From Ciona intestinalis (taxonomy: Eukaryota; Chordata; Ascidiacea; Phlebobranchia; Cionidae), in the NCBI RefSeq assembly GCF_000224145.3, contig NC_020179.2:2071612-2135611 (forward strand): DNA of 64,000 nt, in the 5' to 3' direction. Below are positions 47,097 to 62,000 of this stretch, in pieces. The position numbers were made by a program, and so were the translations under genes. Below the pieces are notes generated by a model that did no database searches, had not been told where the DNA came from, and was given only the letters and a program-made list of their open reading frames with translations. Numbering within the stretch: the stretch's first letter is position 1; each line of letters starts with the position of its first letter.

Positions 47097-50000
47097 ATGA
47101 CCTGTCAATCACAGCCAGAAAGCTTGGAAACACAGTGTATGCTCAAGCTCTACCTTTCCATAAAGGATTTCATACCAGACCAGCAATCGGAGGTTTGTTT
47201 CTGTAATTGTATAGAACACAGTAATGTAGTATGTAGAATATGACAGTTGCTGACGAGGCCTCACACTGTCACTACACGACACCCAAGGAGTTGCAAACAC
47301 TTTGGTGACAACTAAGTTGAAGCAATGTTTGTTAAGTTACTTGCGCCCAAGGTATACACTCCTGTCCGTACTAGCATCGAACCCGGTATCCTTTAGTTAT
47401 AACACAAGCGCCCAACCACTGAGCCACACGCGCTGCAGAATATCAACCATAAAAAATAAGTTCAAAATAGCATGTATGCAATTATAAAAAGCTGCAGGAA
47501 AAAGTTGCATTTGCAAACAACCTTGAAAAAACATGCATCATTTGTTACAGATTCGGTCTATTTTTATTGCATGACAATTGAAATAACTGAGAAATTGTAA
47601 ACAAAACCGAGTATTATACTTTTCAGTTAGTGCATAAATGTTGTGAATCGTTAAAATTAAATTAAATAGCTACAGTTATGGTTAATATTCTCAAGCACTT
47701 AGTGGTTGGGCGCTTGTCATACCAAACGACACCGGGTTTGAAGCCCGGTATTGGTAGGAATATATATTTTAGCCTTGGGCGAGTAACTTAAGGGACATTC
47801 CTTCACCTAGTTTTAACTAAAATGTTTGTAGCTCCCTGGGTGTAGGACTAGGGTAATGAGACAACTCTGGCCTAAATTTCAAGTCTCATGGAAAGTCACA
47901 CTGTAGGTCCACACCAACAAAAATACAGTATGGCCGTTGTTATCTGGCACAATTTTATCCAGGGTGCCTGTTGACAATGAATTCTACCCTCTAGATTTGC
48001 ACTAGTAATGCAGTGTTAATCTTCATTAAGTTAAGATACTTTATTCCCATTGCTTAAACACAGAGCACATTGTTTATGGCAGTGTTGTGTAACCTTTATG
48101 CAATGGTTGATAAATACTTAACTGGACAAAACAGTATGAGCTTACATAAATCTGCGGTACAGAGCAATTGTATTCGTCAAAGCTATATCTATTAAAAAGG
48201 TTGTTAATATGTCTATGTCTATGTATGTGAATAATAATGGCTCTGGTTGTCTTTAAAATCCTAATGATACGCTGTTCGGTTGTTTTAATGTTAATAGTAG
48301 AAAGTGCAGGCAATTTGTTTGCCGTTGTGGCACAATTGGTTAGTGAGCAAAAATTATGCTTCCAACCCAGAGGTAATCGGTTCAAGGCTCGTTGCTGCCA
48401 TCATTGTAGGCGTATGTGTCCTTGAGCCAGACACTTAATGGCAATTGCTCCAACCCAGTGGTGACTAATGAATTATCTAAATTGTCAGCCATACATCCAA
48501 AAAATAATAAATTTCCTCCCAAAAACAATCACCCACATTCGTGATAACTTGCACGAGGTGTATGAAACCGTGTTATGGTGACTTTAGTTTCCGACCATGC
48601 GAGAATAAAGCAAGTTACATTCACTTGTTTTATAAACTAACCTAATAACTAGGTTTATAATGTTTGCATTCTCCTTTTGATTTTGCAAGTACATTTCCAA
48701 ATTTGTATGTATATTATACATCAATACATGAATTTGTTATTAATAGAATTATAGTCACCATGTATTGCATGTAAACTGTTACCAAAGTAAAATGTTGCCA
48801 CATCAGAGATAAGCTTTGCTTGATTGTCATATTCATTTGAGTTTCTTTCATAACAGGAATTAAAGCAACATTTCGAAAAGCTTAAAAAAGGATTTTCTGA
48901 CTGCTATGAAAGTGTAACCCCCGACAATTCTGGTAAGATGACCATTTAAAGTGATTTATTGATTTTTGAAGCTTTTTAAAACCTACTGCACTAACATGTT
49001 AAAAATCAAACACCTTAATGGTTGCTCTAATTTTCACAAGTACCTATTCTTTCCCTCCATCGATTATTACCCTTTAAAACCTTAATCAGTGTGTATATAA
49101 TCCACCCAGGCAGAATAGATGCGTGCGAATGGTTCCTTGGAATAATGCCAACCATATGCTTATATTTGAACATTTGCCAACATTAGCATTGGTAGGACGA
49201 GATAACATATGTCACATTTGTCACCAATTCAATGCCAATTGTTTCCCATTGATCAAATACATTCTCTTCTACGTAGGAATAGAATTCTCTTGCTTGAGTG
49301 GGCAAGGCAAACAAAAACTGAGCGAAAATGCGATTCTGCAGGTAATTATTAACCCTGGCCACAAGCAGCAAATATTTTGACCCAACCACAAAACACGTAT
49401 ATGTTTACACTTCTAGTTCTTTATTTCCGTTAACTGTATCAAAGTTATATTAATTGGGTAGGGAAAGTATATGATACTTATTTATTAAAAATACATAATT
49501 ATTAATTAACCTAAAAAATACAGTGTTTTTATTTGTAAGTCAAATTTCTAATAAAATAAAAAACATTTTGTAATTAAAAAATTTTATTTAAAATTTAAAA
49601 AACAAATAAATACTTTAAAAAGCTTATGAAAGATTAGATTAAGTACAATTTCGGTCCACAGAAATTGCGAAGTTTTTTAGTGATCGTCAATGTACGTACG
49701 AAAATTTGTATTCATGTCTCTGACAACATTTCATCTTTCACAGGGATTTCAAAGGTAAAAAGTTGGTATTTTACTTCTTTTTTTGGTTATTTTTTTTATT
49801 CCAGCCTTAATTCTTCTTGGTTGTGCTGCTTTTCTAAATCTTTATTATTTCAAAATTTTAATATGTTGTTCGGTTCTTTTATATATATAGCCTATATAGT
49901 AAAGTGGGGTAATAAAAAACAATGAAGTACTTGGGGTAGGAAAGGACAACCCCCCCCCAAGACTGCTAATAAATAATTTTATTGCAAACGGCTTTTGTTG

Positions 50001-53000
50001 GTAAAACCAATATTTATTTTTCTTATTTTTTATTTCAATTTTCTTTCTAGACGTTAATTACTTTTTCGGTAAAACACAAGCTACTTAATAAAACAAATAA
50101 GTGGCAAAAACAACACAATTTTGTGCTATAGCCTACTAAGTAACTTATTTAAAAAAAAAAAAAATTTCAGATTATATTTGCAAAAGTTGGTTATCATAAG
50201 AAAAAAAAACCATCAAAATCAAATTTCTAAACTGCTCGGTAGGACGCAAGTTTTCTTTAAGCTGTGACACTTATAAATAAATAATGCGAACCTCCCAACG
50301 TTTTTTTAGATTTCAACTGTAGGGAATTCGTTGGACAAAATACTTCACAGCAATGCAGGTGCTTTGGAAAAGAACTTTGCTACTATTAAAGGTAGTATAC
50401 AGAATACTGTAAATGGTAATGCAACACTACAATTGTCTTAATATATTATAATTCTCTAATGTCATCTCTAATAGTAAAGCGTGTCCATAGTATTTATGAG
50501 CAGTGTTTAAAAGTGTTGTAGACCCCAGACATATGATATTGAAATAATATGGGTGCTTTACAGTACTGCCTGCTTGCCAGCTCTAAAATTTACAATGTGA
50601 AAATGTATTCAAGGTATTAGTTTTGTACGGGTAAACACTAAACAATACATATGCTATCGTCCTACCCTACCATTGTAGGCACTGTGTAATTTATTTAAAG
50701 TTAATTACAGATGTTCAGTCAGTTGTTTGCATTTTGCATAAAAAAAAAGGTAAGAAAAAGGATGACATGGTTCAAATTTAAAAATATGTGTTCAAAGACA
50801 AAATGATTGAAATTTTTAAAGCAGCTTTAGTAGATTGAAACTTCTCAAAATATGAAGTTAACCTGTATGTTAATCCTACTCCAGACGCTTAATTTTGGCG
50901 GCTGGCATTTCCAAGAATTTAAAGTTAAAGAAAATGGTTAAAGTGTGTCAGACAGTCAGCTATTTACTGCCTTTAGCCCCTGGGCCTGAAATGCATAATT
51001 CAGATGCAAAAAAATGCCTTGCGTAAACAGTGTCTGAATATTGCTTGTTGGGATATAGGTAAATATTTACCTATCCAGCATGGGTGATACGATCTTTTGG
51101 CTTTGTAAATTAATAAAAAAATGCTTGCTTTTATAATAATGGCAAAAAGAACAAAACCACTGTCTTGGACTACTGCCCTGTTCCTTGGCCCCTTTCTCCT
51201 GCAAAGTTTTATGTAAGCAGGAGATCTTTGAGCTGTTTTCAGAGGCTCCTGAATGACTATGTATATTTAACCTTAGTGGGTTCAAATTTGCAAGGACATA
51301 TTTAGGTATATAAAAAAGCACTTTGAAAATAAATGTCCATATTTGTAAACAATGCTCTAAAATAAAACTTACCATTTTCAATATATGTGTTTAACTTTAT
51401 AAACTAGATATTTTTTTGTAAATTAATTCAAATAGAGACCAGATAACTTTGATTTACATTTTCTTCCAGGTCCGGATGATGGCAAGAAGCCAAATCCTCA
51501 CTTCTTCACTGGAAACTTCCTTACCAAGCTAAAAGAGTCCGGAGGCGGGAATTCTGTGAGTGAGGAGGAACGATATAAAGAGATGAAGTGTGTCACAATT
51601 GTCGATATTTTTCAAGATCCTCCAGACTGCGAAGAGACATCAAATGAAAGTAATTTATTTTGATTTTTATATATTTTTATTAAAAATGAAAGTAATTTTT
51701 TTTACTGTGATATTTTCTGTAATTCTTGCTTTAGTCTAGCACTCATATTGTTAAATAATTGTTTGCATCATAATAACAGAATGCACCAAGTTACTAAATA
51801 TGCAATGCAAGATTGAACATGCGGCTGGCGAAATATATATATATATCTCATTAGTTTACCACTAGTACGACATTTTTCGCTGCATCTTTGTAGCAAAAAA
51901 ATATCTTAAACGTTTATGTTAACATTTTAGGTTGTTTTAAATTAATATATATATATAAATTGTTTTTTTTCTAAACTTTTTCTTTAATATATATATGTGT
52001 ATACTCTTTGAGTATATGTTTGTGCAATCCTATAATGTTTAGTGTTTCCACAGTACGCATTTAAAGATACTGCAGCAATGCTGTTTCTGCAATACACAAA
52101 TGCAATGTATAAATGTTATTTACATATATTACATTTGTGCATTGCCAAACAGAATTGTTGCATCTTGAATTTGTAATCTGGAAACACTGGCATTATAGGA
52201 ATGCTCATCACAGATTTATTTACTCTAATGCATATAGTGATGAGAAAATAGTTTTCCATCCATCTATCACATAAATACTATAATCCACGATAAGCCTTTA
52301 CCTACAAGCTAGTATAATACTCACTGTGGTTGGCTACCTAATGTTCTATTTTTATTGCAGGATTTATTCTAAAATAAAACCCAGGCTAATATATAACTGT
52401 CAAACCTAAATTTCATGCAACCCTATGCACTTATATCTGTACTTAATACCCATAACTTTTCCTTGTCTTTCACAAACTATCAAATTAACAAACTATCAAA
52501 TTACTTACTGAATTTTTTTTATATGTAATCTACCGCATTTTTATACACAAACTACATTTTTATATACATAGTGCACTTTTATATACTTACTGCATTTTTA
52601 TATACATACTACATTTTTATATACATAATGCATTTTTATATACATACTGCATTTTTATATACATACTGCATTTTTATACATACTGTATTTTTATATACAT
52701 ACTGTATTTTTATATACATACTGCATTTTTATACATACTGTATTTTTATATACATACTGCATTTTTATACATACTGCATTTTTATATACATAGTGCACTT
52801 TTATATACTTACTGCATTTTTGTATGCTTATTGCATTTTTGCATTTTTATACACAGTGGCTTTTATATATTTTTCCAGGCAAGCCACAGTACTATGTTTG
52901 CCTTGTAACTCCTGATGAAAATCCGAAGCCCCCTACTAAAGGCCCCCCTAATCATACCATCCACACAAAAGGGGAAATACCCCAACCTGAGAAGTTTACC

Positions 53001-56000
53001 ACCCAACAAGATATAGCAGGTACTTGACTTTATTCATTGGATATTGACATTATGCAGATTTTATGTTATATTATATATCATGTTCATGTATATATAAATT
53101 TAAATATTAGTTAAGAAAAATATATATGGTAGAATGGTGAAAGATGGGACACATTTAGAACAAAATATCCAAATATCCTGATCTTGTTTTAAACAATTAA
53201 CAGCGATCTATGAGAATTGTGAGGATATGGTTTTAAATTTCTTTGAATGTTATTTGTTTACTACTAAATTGGACAAGTTTTTTCTCACCCTACGATATAT
53301 TGTACACATACATTTTTGTCTTGAAACTTTTTAAACATTATCTAAATTTATCTAGGACTATATCTCCAAAAAATATTCCCAAAAAATTCCTGATTCAAGC
53401 ATTCTATTTATAACCAAGGTAAAATCATTGCCTTGGATGCTCAGCACCTTCTACCATCCAGTCCAAACCAGTTACAACCAGTCTCACCCAAAAAGAACGA
53501 CCTCATTCNNNNNNNNNNNNNNNNNNNNNNNNNNNNNNNNNNNNNNNNNNNNNNNNNNGTTGTTTGAACCGAGACAGAATGGCAATTCCTTGTTCCCAAA
53601 TACTTCACTCACAAGGTAATCAAACAAAACTTTATCAAACAAAACCACCAGGGCTTCGTCCCTGGACCCTACCAGGGCTTCATCCCTGGACCCCACGAAG
53701 TAGGTACTAGGTATTTTACTTCCCCATTAGGAGATTTTTGCAGGAGTCATCAAGATATTATTCATGTAGGTGTCAAATAATTTTTAAGTAAAACATTCTT
53801 TATTTAATCTAAAACAGCCCCCTTTGCACATTACTTGAGGACGTTGAGGTAACTTAGTATAATTTGAATAAAGCTTCTAAACTAAGAACTGATCATCGTT
53901 AGTGTATTTTTAATTCAAATAAAAATTAAAGTTTTGTATTCAAAAACAATTAAACAATTTAAAAAAAACTTTACCTACCCTCTGAGGCCCCAATGTTCGT
54001 CGCTAATATAATCGCTGTAGTGCCAAAGCAGTTATCGTTATCTTGAAAGGGCATACCAACGAAAATTGAAAATTTGCATATAGATAGAAATGCGCAAAGC
54101 GATCTAATTCACCATCAAAGTTTTAAAAACAAAACACTCTCTGTTATATAAATAATATATCATTGAAAATAAAACGGATTTATAAGTTCAATACTGTAAG
54201 TTACAGTCTGTAACGGAACATGATCTATTTTAGTAATAATTTTTATAGCAACCCACAAATGTAGAAATGCTTGTGTATTACCCTCATTTATTTGACAGTT
54301 TAACACATACTTAACTTCTTTCACAAATATTTGTAAATTATTGAAACTTTTACGCGGTTTCAAAAGCCCTTATTGACTTGTATGTCTCAAGGCATATCTA
54401 ACTAATTACCTAACCAACCACGCACGCGCACACTATCGAAAAACTGATATGTGGGTGTTTCAAAACACAACCATGTCTTCCTTTCAAACCGGATTCGATA
54501 CCAATCTACAAAGAATATGCCATGCAATATATGGCTATTGGCTGTGTATTGTTATCTGGATGCAATACATGACTTGCAAATATTTTAAGTTGTATTCACA
54601 GTTGATTTTGTAGTTGACAATATTCTTTGAAGTTTATATCCTCGTGTAAAAATATTTTTATGTAATGTTTATAAAACACCTGGTCACCCCACTGTATAGC
54701 CCTAAGTAGTAGGAATTTAAGGTTCACGTTCCCGCAATAGAACCTGTTCAAACTAAAAACTGTGATAGCAAGATTACAATACAATATTGTACAGGGCACG
54801 TAGTACGCAAACTTTTATTCCAGTTAGAAGTTTAACTTGATAATAATTAAATTAACAGAAATGGCTTGTGACTGCTAGGTGTAGCCACCAATGCTTATTT
54901 TCTTCCAATTAAATGTAAATATGTTTTTAACTGTAAGCGTGTTTTAACAACTATTGATTTGTCGCTACATCCTGTGTTTAAAATATTTTTAAATCTTTGC
55001 TTCCAGAATCTAAGAGGCAAATAAAGTTTTTAATATCTATTATTATATTATTTCTGAAACCCACATTTTCTCAAATTTTCGATCTAAATAAATTCCACCC
55101 CATTTTTATATTTACCTTCCTTTGATAGTGTTGAACCAAGGCCATGCTACCAGTCCAGCTTACAAGTTTCGTCTTTCCGACGGAACGACCGTCACTGCCC
55201 AAACCAAGAGTAAACTGATGCAAGGCAAGCAAGGGGGAGATCCACCTTTTATCATCTCATTGCACTCAATATACCGGTAAGTGGTTCACAAAAAATCCTA
55301 ATCTTTTATAGTTAGGATTTTTAGTCTATTAACGTCCGCTGCCGTGGAAAAGTGGTTAGCAGGTCCGCCTGTAACCCAGAGGTAATGGGTTCAAGGCTCA
55401 TTGCGGCTACTATTGTGGGCGTATGTGTCCTTGGGCAAGACGCAGCAATTGTTCCTAATGGGTTGTCCAATTTATCAGCCATACGTAAAATGAAAAAAAT
55501 CTCCCCAAAATAATCACCTACAAAGTAACATAAAAGGTAACCCGTAAGCTGACACGAGGTGTGTGAACACCCGTGTTATAACGACTGTTGTTTTTCGGCC
55601 CCGCGAGGATAAACTAAGTTACATTTATTCATTCACTAAGTGATAGGCCAGCAGTACATGTGTAAAGACTCGCAAATGAGTTAAAAACTGTTGATAAAAA
55701 GTATTTTTATTTATAATTACATGTATCTATTCCACTTGGCTGAGGCCTACAGTGGCGCACGTCATAGAACCTGAGGTTTAGGCCAGAATCCGTAAGCATA
55801 GTTGTATAAAATTATGCCAAAAACTCAAGTAAATTATCTTTGAATAGTATGTCAGTTATTTATAAAGATATTACAAAAATTGTGTTACAAGGCTGTACAC
55901 ACTGTGCTAGTTTATTTGCCTGTCTAAAAGTGAATACACCCTGTCATAAAGTTTAAAACAAGTAAAAAAAGTTGCAGTTCATGTTAAACCACACTGTGGC

Positions 56001-59000
56001 GCCATTGAGCCACAGCAGATTGCACCTTGAACAGTGTTAAAAATTAATAGAAAATCTATTACTTGGTAAAATTACATATCGGTCTAAAACGCATTAGAAA
56101 TACATCTACATTAGCACACAGTGTTCAGCAAAGCCCTGTGCATGGTTGTTTGTGCTTTTCAGAAATTTTTAGCCATTTATATCAGTCTGTGGTACAATAC
56201 TCTAAAACTAGATATGTATATAACAAATTTTACTAAATTTAGAATGTTTCATGCTTCTGCATCTTTTTTATTCTCTTTAATTCGGTGATACACCTTTATA
56301 ACGACCATACTTATCTCGTGTACTCAGACAATATCTCATTTACCTGGCGGCCATGTTTAAAAAATGAGTTCTAATTTTTAAGTGTATTGCATAAACTAGA
56401 GTCCCCACATTGTCTGTATTTGGTAGTACACCCATAGAAACAGCTCCTTTTTGGCGGTTTATTCAATTTTTTTAGTTATTTGGAACTTTAATCCTTGTAG
56501 TCGTGTAAGATATGCTGCACTAATCAAATGTTGCATGAAATCGGAGCCCAATACGCGTCACGTAATTGTGAGAGTCCTGCTAGCTGCAGGCCGGTCTCAC
56601 AGCGCAGGAAATGATGTCACAGGGCCTGTTTTAAGCTAGCTATGATCACTGTAATTTTCATCTCACAAAAGTGTGCGTGGTGTATACACCACAACAGGAT
56701 TATTTTCTGTTTCAGTTAACAGTTGTGTAGTTACTGTTTCGGTTTAGTAAGTAAGGTGTTCAGATTTTGAGGTCAATTTATAGCTTATACAGAATTTACC
56801 AAAAACTACCAAAATAAGTTTTTTTTTGGTTACTTTGATAAAATGATAATATACATAAGTGTTATTAGCTGTCTTTGTAAAAAAGATTTTATAACCCAAC
56901 CAGTTTTGTAATATTAAAATGTTATAAGTATCATTAGGGTAATTAACAGAAAAAGAAAAAACTATTTGACGATTTTTGTCATATGCCGTTTTATTCCCTT
57001 GCAGTATGCTTTGCAAGATATCCCAATTGCAGGAAATATTAACTATACACCCAGCAGTCTAAAAGATAGTTCTAAGAAACTGTGACATTTTCTATCCCAC
57101 TTAGACAGACAGCTGAAAGCCTATTGCGTTGGAAGCTGTGCTTGCATGCCTGGCCATTGTTTTTGTTTCCCTGTTTCTCTTTTTTGGAACAGGTTGAATC
57201 CGGTTGCTGCTAAAATTGCAACCTGAATCGACTGGAAATGAGATATTGGGTTACAATGTTTAAATGTTGTATAAATTTTCACTAGACTAGCTTACAGTAC
57301 AATATTTCTTGGTTTTTTTTCTGTTGGAACTTCAAATCTTTATCTGTGCTCGGAGCACACTTAACCGCTACAAACCTGCACAACCATAGAAAATCATTTT
57401 CTGGTCCATTTATTGATCAATTGTAAAATTGGATTTGTCTTGCGACTTTTGCCTCCTTTAAAATATTAAGACTACCTTGAGAAATACGGACTGCTGGTTA
57501 AAACCAATGCTCCAGCAAGAAAATGTTTTTTTAAATCTCTTCGTTTATATTGGAATGCCAGAAACAGACTGACGTCACACTTATTTTTAACTAAATGACA
57601 TTTGAATGAAAAAAGGGTTGTAGTTATTGTTTCGGAATTATAAAAAAATCATAATATAGTATACACATCACATGTTACATTTACTTTGCAAGTGTTTTTG
57701 CATTATATGAAATAGAACGAAATACATAAAACTTGAATTTAAAATAGCATTTTAAATTTAATCTTGGCGCAGTGTTGTAGTTTAATCATGGTCAGTTCCT
57801 AAAATTTGTAAAATTTAACTGGAAGCTTTACCATTGATGTATGTTGTTCAGGTTTTATAACTGTGTCTGTTATATTGGCATGTCTGGTTCTGTTTGGTAT
57901 TCATATCATACTCCCTTAGATGTACATATGTGTAAATACAGAAAATCAGCCAAAATCAAATGCTTGTTTTATCTTGTATGGTCATTATACCATACTGCCA
58001 CAGTGACATTTTGATAGCATATAGTTAGACTTTTTTAAAATAAATTACTGTTCAAAAGGTAACCCTTGCTAATATGCTAAAAAATTGTTTTTATCAAGTA
58101 TTTTAAACTTTAATTTAGGATAGACAATATAGGTAAAGAGTGCTGAAAAATACTTTTTCCAACAGTGACGGTACTTTACAAGGACTTAATCTTCCTGGCC
58201 TACCACCAGCAATAAAAAGCATTTTATCAGGTAAAATAACATATCTGGTTCAACTATTTTTTACTAAAACTATTATGTGATATTCTTTTTTGTTTGTAAG
58301 TCGACAGTTTAATATTTAATTGCCTTTTAAATTGTACTTTATAACTAGTACAGAAAATATCCTAAACTATTAACAATCTAGTTTTTAAACTTTGTACATA
58401 ACGAATATTTTAACAACATTTTTTTATTTAACATTAAGTTTCCATCAACACAAATTTCAGCAACACATTTTTCCAAATATTTTAAAAACAAATTTTCATC
58501 AACAAACAAACAAATTTTGACTAACAACAACAACAGGTCCTGTGTTGCTTGATCGGTCGTCAACATCGTCGCCAACAATCGCTTCAACATTCACCGATTC
58601 AACTTCAATTCAACCGTTTGTTCAACTCAGCCAAAACAAGAAAAATGTAAGAGAAAAGATAAATTCATCAAGTTTAAACCAGTATTATCTAGTTTTAAAT
58701 ATGGCTATAATGACTAAATCATATGCGTCATTTTGTTTAAATTTTTAACAAAATTTGGGTTAAAATTTAAAAAAAATGAAGTTACAGTCGTTAAACATAG
58801 GAAGCCTCCAGAATTGGTGGGGCAAATGCTTTATTCATTTGCTATGCTTGCTTGTATAGGCACATAACAGCAGGACAGAAGCAGTTTGCCCATAAAACAG
58901 ATGCTTAACAACACAGAATGTCAACCCGGTTTCAAAAGTTATGATAGCTTCACCCTAGCTGTTCCTAAAGTTTTGCTTAAATACTTCAATAAGACCAGTA

Positions 59001-62000
59001 GTTTCAAACATTTTAGGACCCTACTACAGCCCTTGTCCCAAATACTCTCAAAGGGCATATTTTTAAACAAACAGTTGGTTCAAAACTGGTTTAAACCTGT
59101 AATATCTGGTTCCAGCTGCTTCCAGTTGAAGTCTCATTTTCCTCAAACTGGTCGTCCAGTGTTGCCGAGGGTTTTAATCAACGCAACGGAAGTGACGTGG
59201 CCAGAGAGTTATTGGTCAGCACTGGAACTAAAGAGAGTGCAGAGGTAAGGAAGAAGATACATACTTGTGTTTAAACATCCCAATTATCATGTATATTACT
59301 CAGGTCCTAGGACAAGTCATGTCAGGTCAGGTGTTTTAGGTTGGTCTACAATGTAGGGTTAAAGTTGTCCTTTAAAATACAGGGTATTATCTGCAAAGTG
59401 CAATTTCACAATATTAACCTTTCATTTTCACGAAAAAAAGGTTTTAAATAAAATTTGGTGAAAAAAATTTAAATCGTAAAATCAACATAAAAATCTAACC
59501 CACAGAACATCGTCAACGAAGTCCTCTCTCCTCCCCCCCACTTAGACGGCCACCTTGTACATTCAGTAGGTGGCGCCAAATCTCAGCTTAAATCTCTCTT
59601 GTCGTCGAACTCAGAAAAATCTGACATTACAATGTTTGAAACTGAACTTAACCAGACTCACTCTCCCACTATAGGTTTGTAGTTTCTTTAAATTTTATTA
59701 TTCACTATTTGTATAAATTAGTTTTTTAATATAGTAGGGTGCGGAAAGACGAGACACCTTTAGCACATAATATCCAAATACCCTGTTCATATTTTAAACA
59801 ATTCACAATGACCTATAGGAGTCGAGAGGATACAGTTTTATAATTCCTTGAATGTTTTTGTTTATTACCAAATGGGTTGAGAAAATAAATAAAAAGTGGC
59901 CCATTTTCCCCCACCCTTCTATATAAATTATTTTTTCAAATTTTGTATGATTTTTTTTTTCACAAGTAACATTACTTCCAATTCCAGGTTTTATACAAAA
60001 GCTCTCCTCAGTGGATAATTCATATACCAACCCCGCCACCTACCCTGGGCCCCCATGTGTTGATATATCCAGGTTTTCATTACCCCAAGATAACGGAAGG
60101 TTCCCCTCAGCACCCATGTCAAACGATTCCGCAATCAGTGAGGGTTCCGTCGGAAATTTTATCCAAAAATCGCAAGAAAATCTGAAGTCCTCCCAATCTT
60201 ATGGCGTCAACGGGGCAAGGAGGGTTTTCACCCCACCTGAAAATCAGTCAGCCCCAACAGTGACACCCCGGTCCCGCAGTGCCTCGTCTACAACATTCTC
60301 CTCCACTGAGAACCCTTTAAAACGAACAGTTTCAATGACAACAAGTGAATCAAGCCCTGGAGGCCTCATGCTCTCGCCAGGCAGACAGAGAGACACAAAA
60401 CCTGCGAAAAGAAGCAAAATCCTTGAAACAATTCTAAACTCAACAACTATAAATGAGGCCGTGATATCCTACGCATGTGATGTCAAACCACAGACATACG
60501 TAACTGCTCCTGTCTCTATACTTAACCATCAAACCAGTAACACACAATCTGTGAGCGTTAAGACAGAAGTAGTAGCCACAAACTGTGCCCCATTACCCAC
60601 TATATTACCCCAGACCCTATTTGACCCCCTTGGTACTCTCACCCCTTCAATAGAGGGTAAGTACCCTGACCCAAGCGACCCCACACTGGAGACTGCTCCA
60701 AAGTGGGCTGCAAGCTCCGCAGTAAGTCCAGAGGAGCTTGAAGAACTAAACGAGATCTTTAACGATCTTGACAGCATGAATAATGAAATTGGAGTCGATT
60801 TTTCCGCTGCAATTGACAACACATCAAACCAGATACAGCTTTTCCAGTCCGGCCTACCGCAGCCCACTATAAACCATACCATGCCCGCCATAGAGGATCA
60901 AAGCCACCAACAAAAGCTTCAATACAACAACAACATGCACCACAGTAAGTTGCATTGTTTTCCTTAGGCTTAAATTAAAGTTGGCAAATTTTTTTTGCAA
61001 TTTAAACGCTAGTTAAGTTACCCTGTTTTGTGTAAAAATGTGTGCATGGTCTTATGTTTAGAATTTGTTTGGGTCATGGTAAAACTCCGGCCTAAATCCC
61101 AGGTTTCCCAAAATCCATGTCATTGTACACCAGCCACACAGAATGGAACATGATTTGTATTTAATGCAAAACTTATACATTTTATGAAGTTTTTTATTAT
61201 GAAAATTTTTGTTAAATGCAAAACTTAAAAAAATGAAATGATTAAAACTTACTGAAGTATATTTCGAAAAGATTTTAACCTCTGTCATTCTTAGTTGTCA
61301 TAATTTCTGATTCATCATAAAACACTCATAGTCATAGTAGATACGTCATAAACATGTAACTGCCAAGTTGCTCTTATATTCATAATATTGAACATAATAT
61401 ACTTTAATACAGCCATTAAACAATTTCAAATTCATATATCTGGTACTACTTTATTAAAAAAATGTTTACCTGCTAAGCTAGTTTAGAACGTTTTTTGACC
61501 AGTATTATTAAATATTATGTCCCATTTTTGTTAAAACTGCAGTTTAGTTTACCCACCAACACTAACCCCATTTATTTATTTTCAGATATGTCGCCAAAGC
61601 AGCACATGCCCCCTACCTACTCACCCCCTGACCCCCAAATCTACGCCCAACAGCCCCACCCAAACCCCATGTCCACAGTCGTCCCAACAGGCCTTGAAAC
61701 TTGCCCCAACAGGGTAATTCCTAACCCCACCCCACAACACTACACCCAACCCCAAAGTTTTGGGGGTGACACCCAATTTCTTGGGGGCTCTGATAGCTGG
61801 GACGGAGATGAACCATTTGTTGATCTGGGTACCTACCCACCCCCAGCGGGTATTAACCCAAGAATGCCTATCCCTATGCAGCATAATATGGGTAAGTTGT
61901 AAGTTACCTTACTTTTTAATACAAATATTGAAAAAAATGGATTATAGTGTCAGTTTTAACACAAGCATAACAGCTTATGTATCTGTTTTAATATTTGTAG

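Noticed and set aside
52571..52915. 114-codon open frame rich in Phe, Tyr, Ile and Thr
   Set aside because: It is the translation of the 17-19 bp minisatellite and has no independent coding signal.
58886..59248. 120-codon plus-strand frame
   Set aside because: Only its last part overlaps an exon, and in another frame: the phase from both neighbours selects LLPVEVSFSSNW. The rest is intron.
60529..60891. 120-codon minus-strand frame inside an NCOA exon
   Set aside because: It is antisense to a 957 bp exon that fits the plus-strand chain in phase; a shadow frame.
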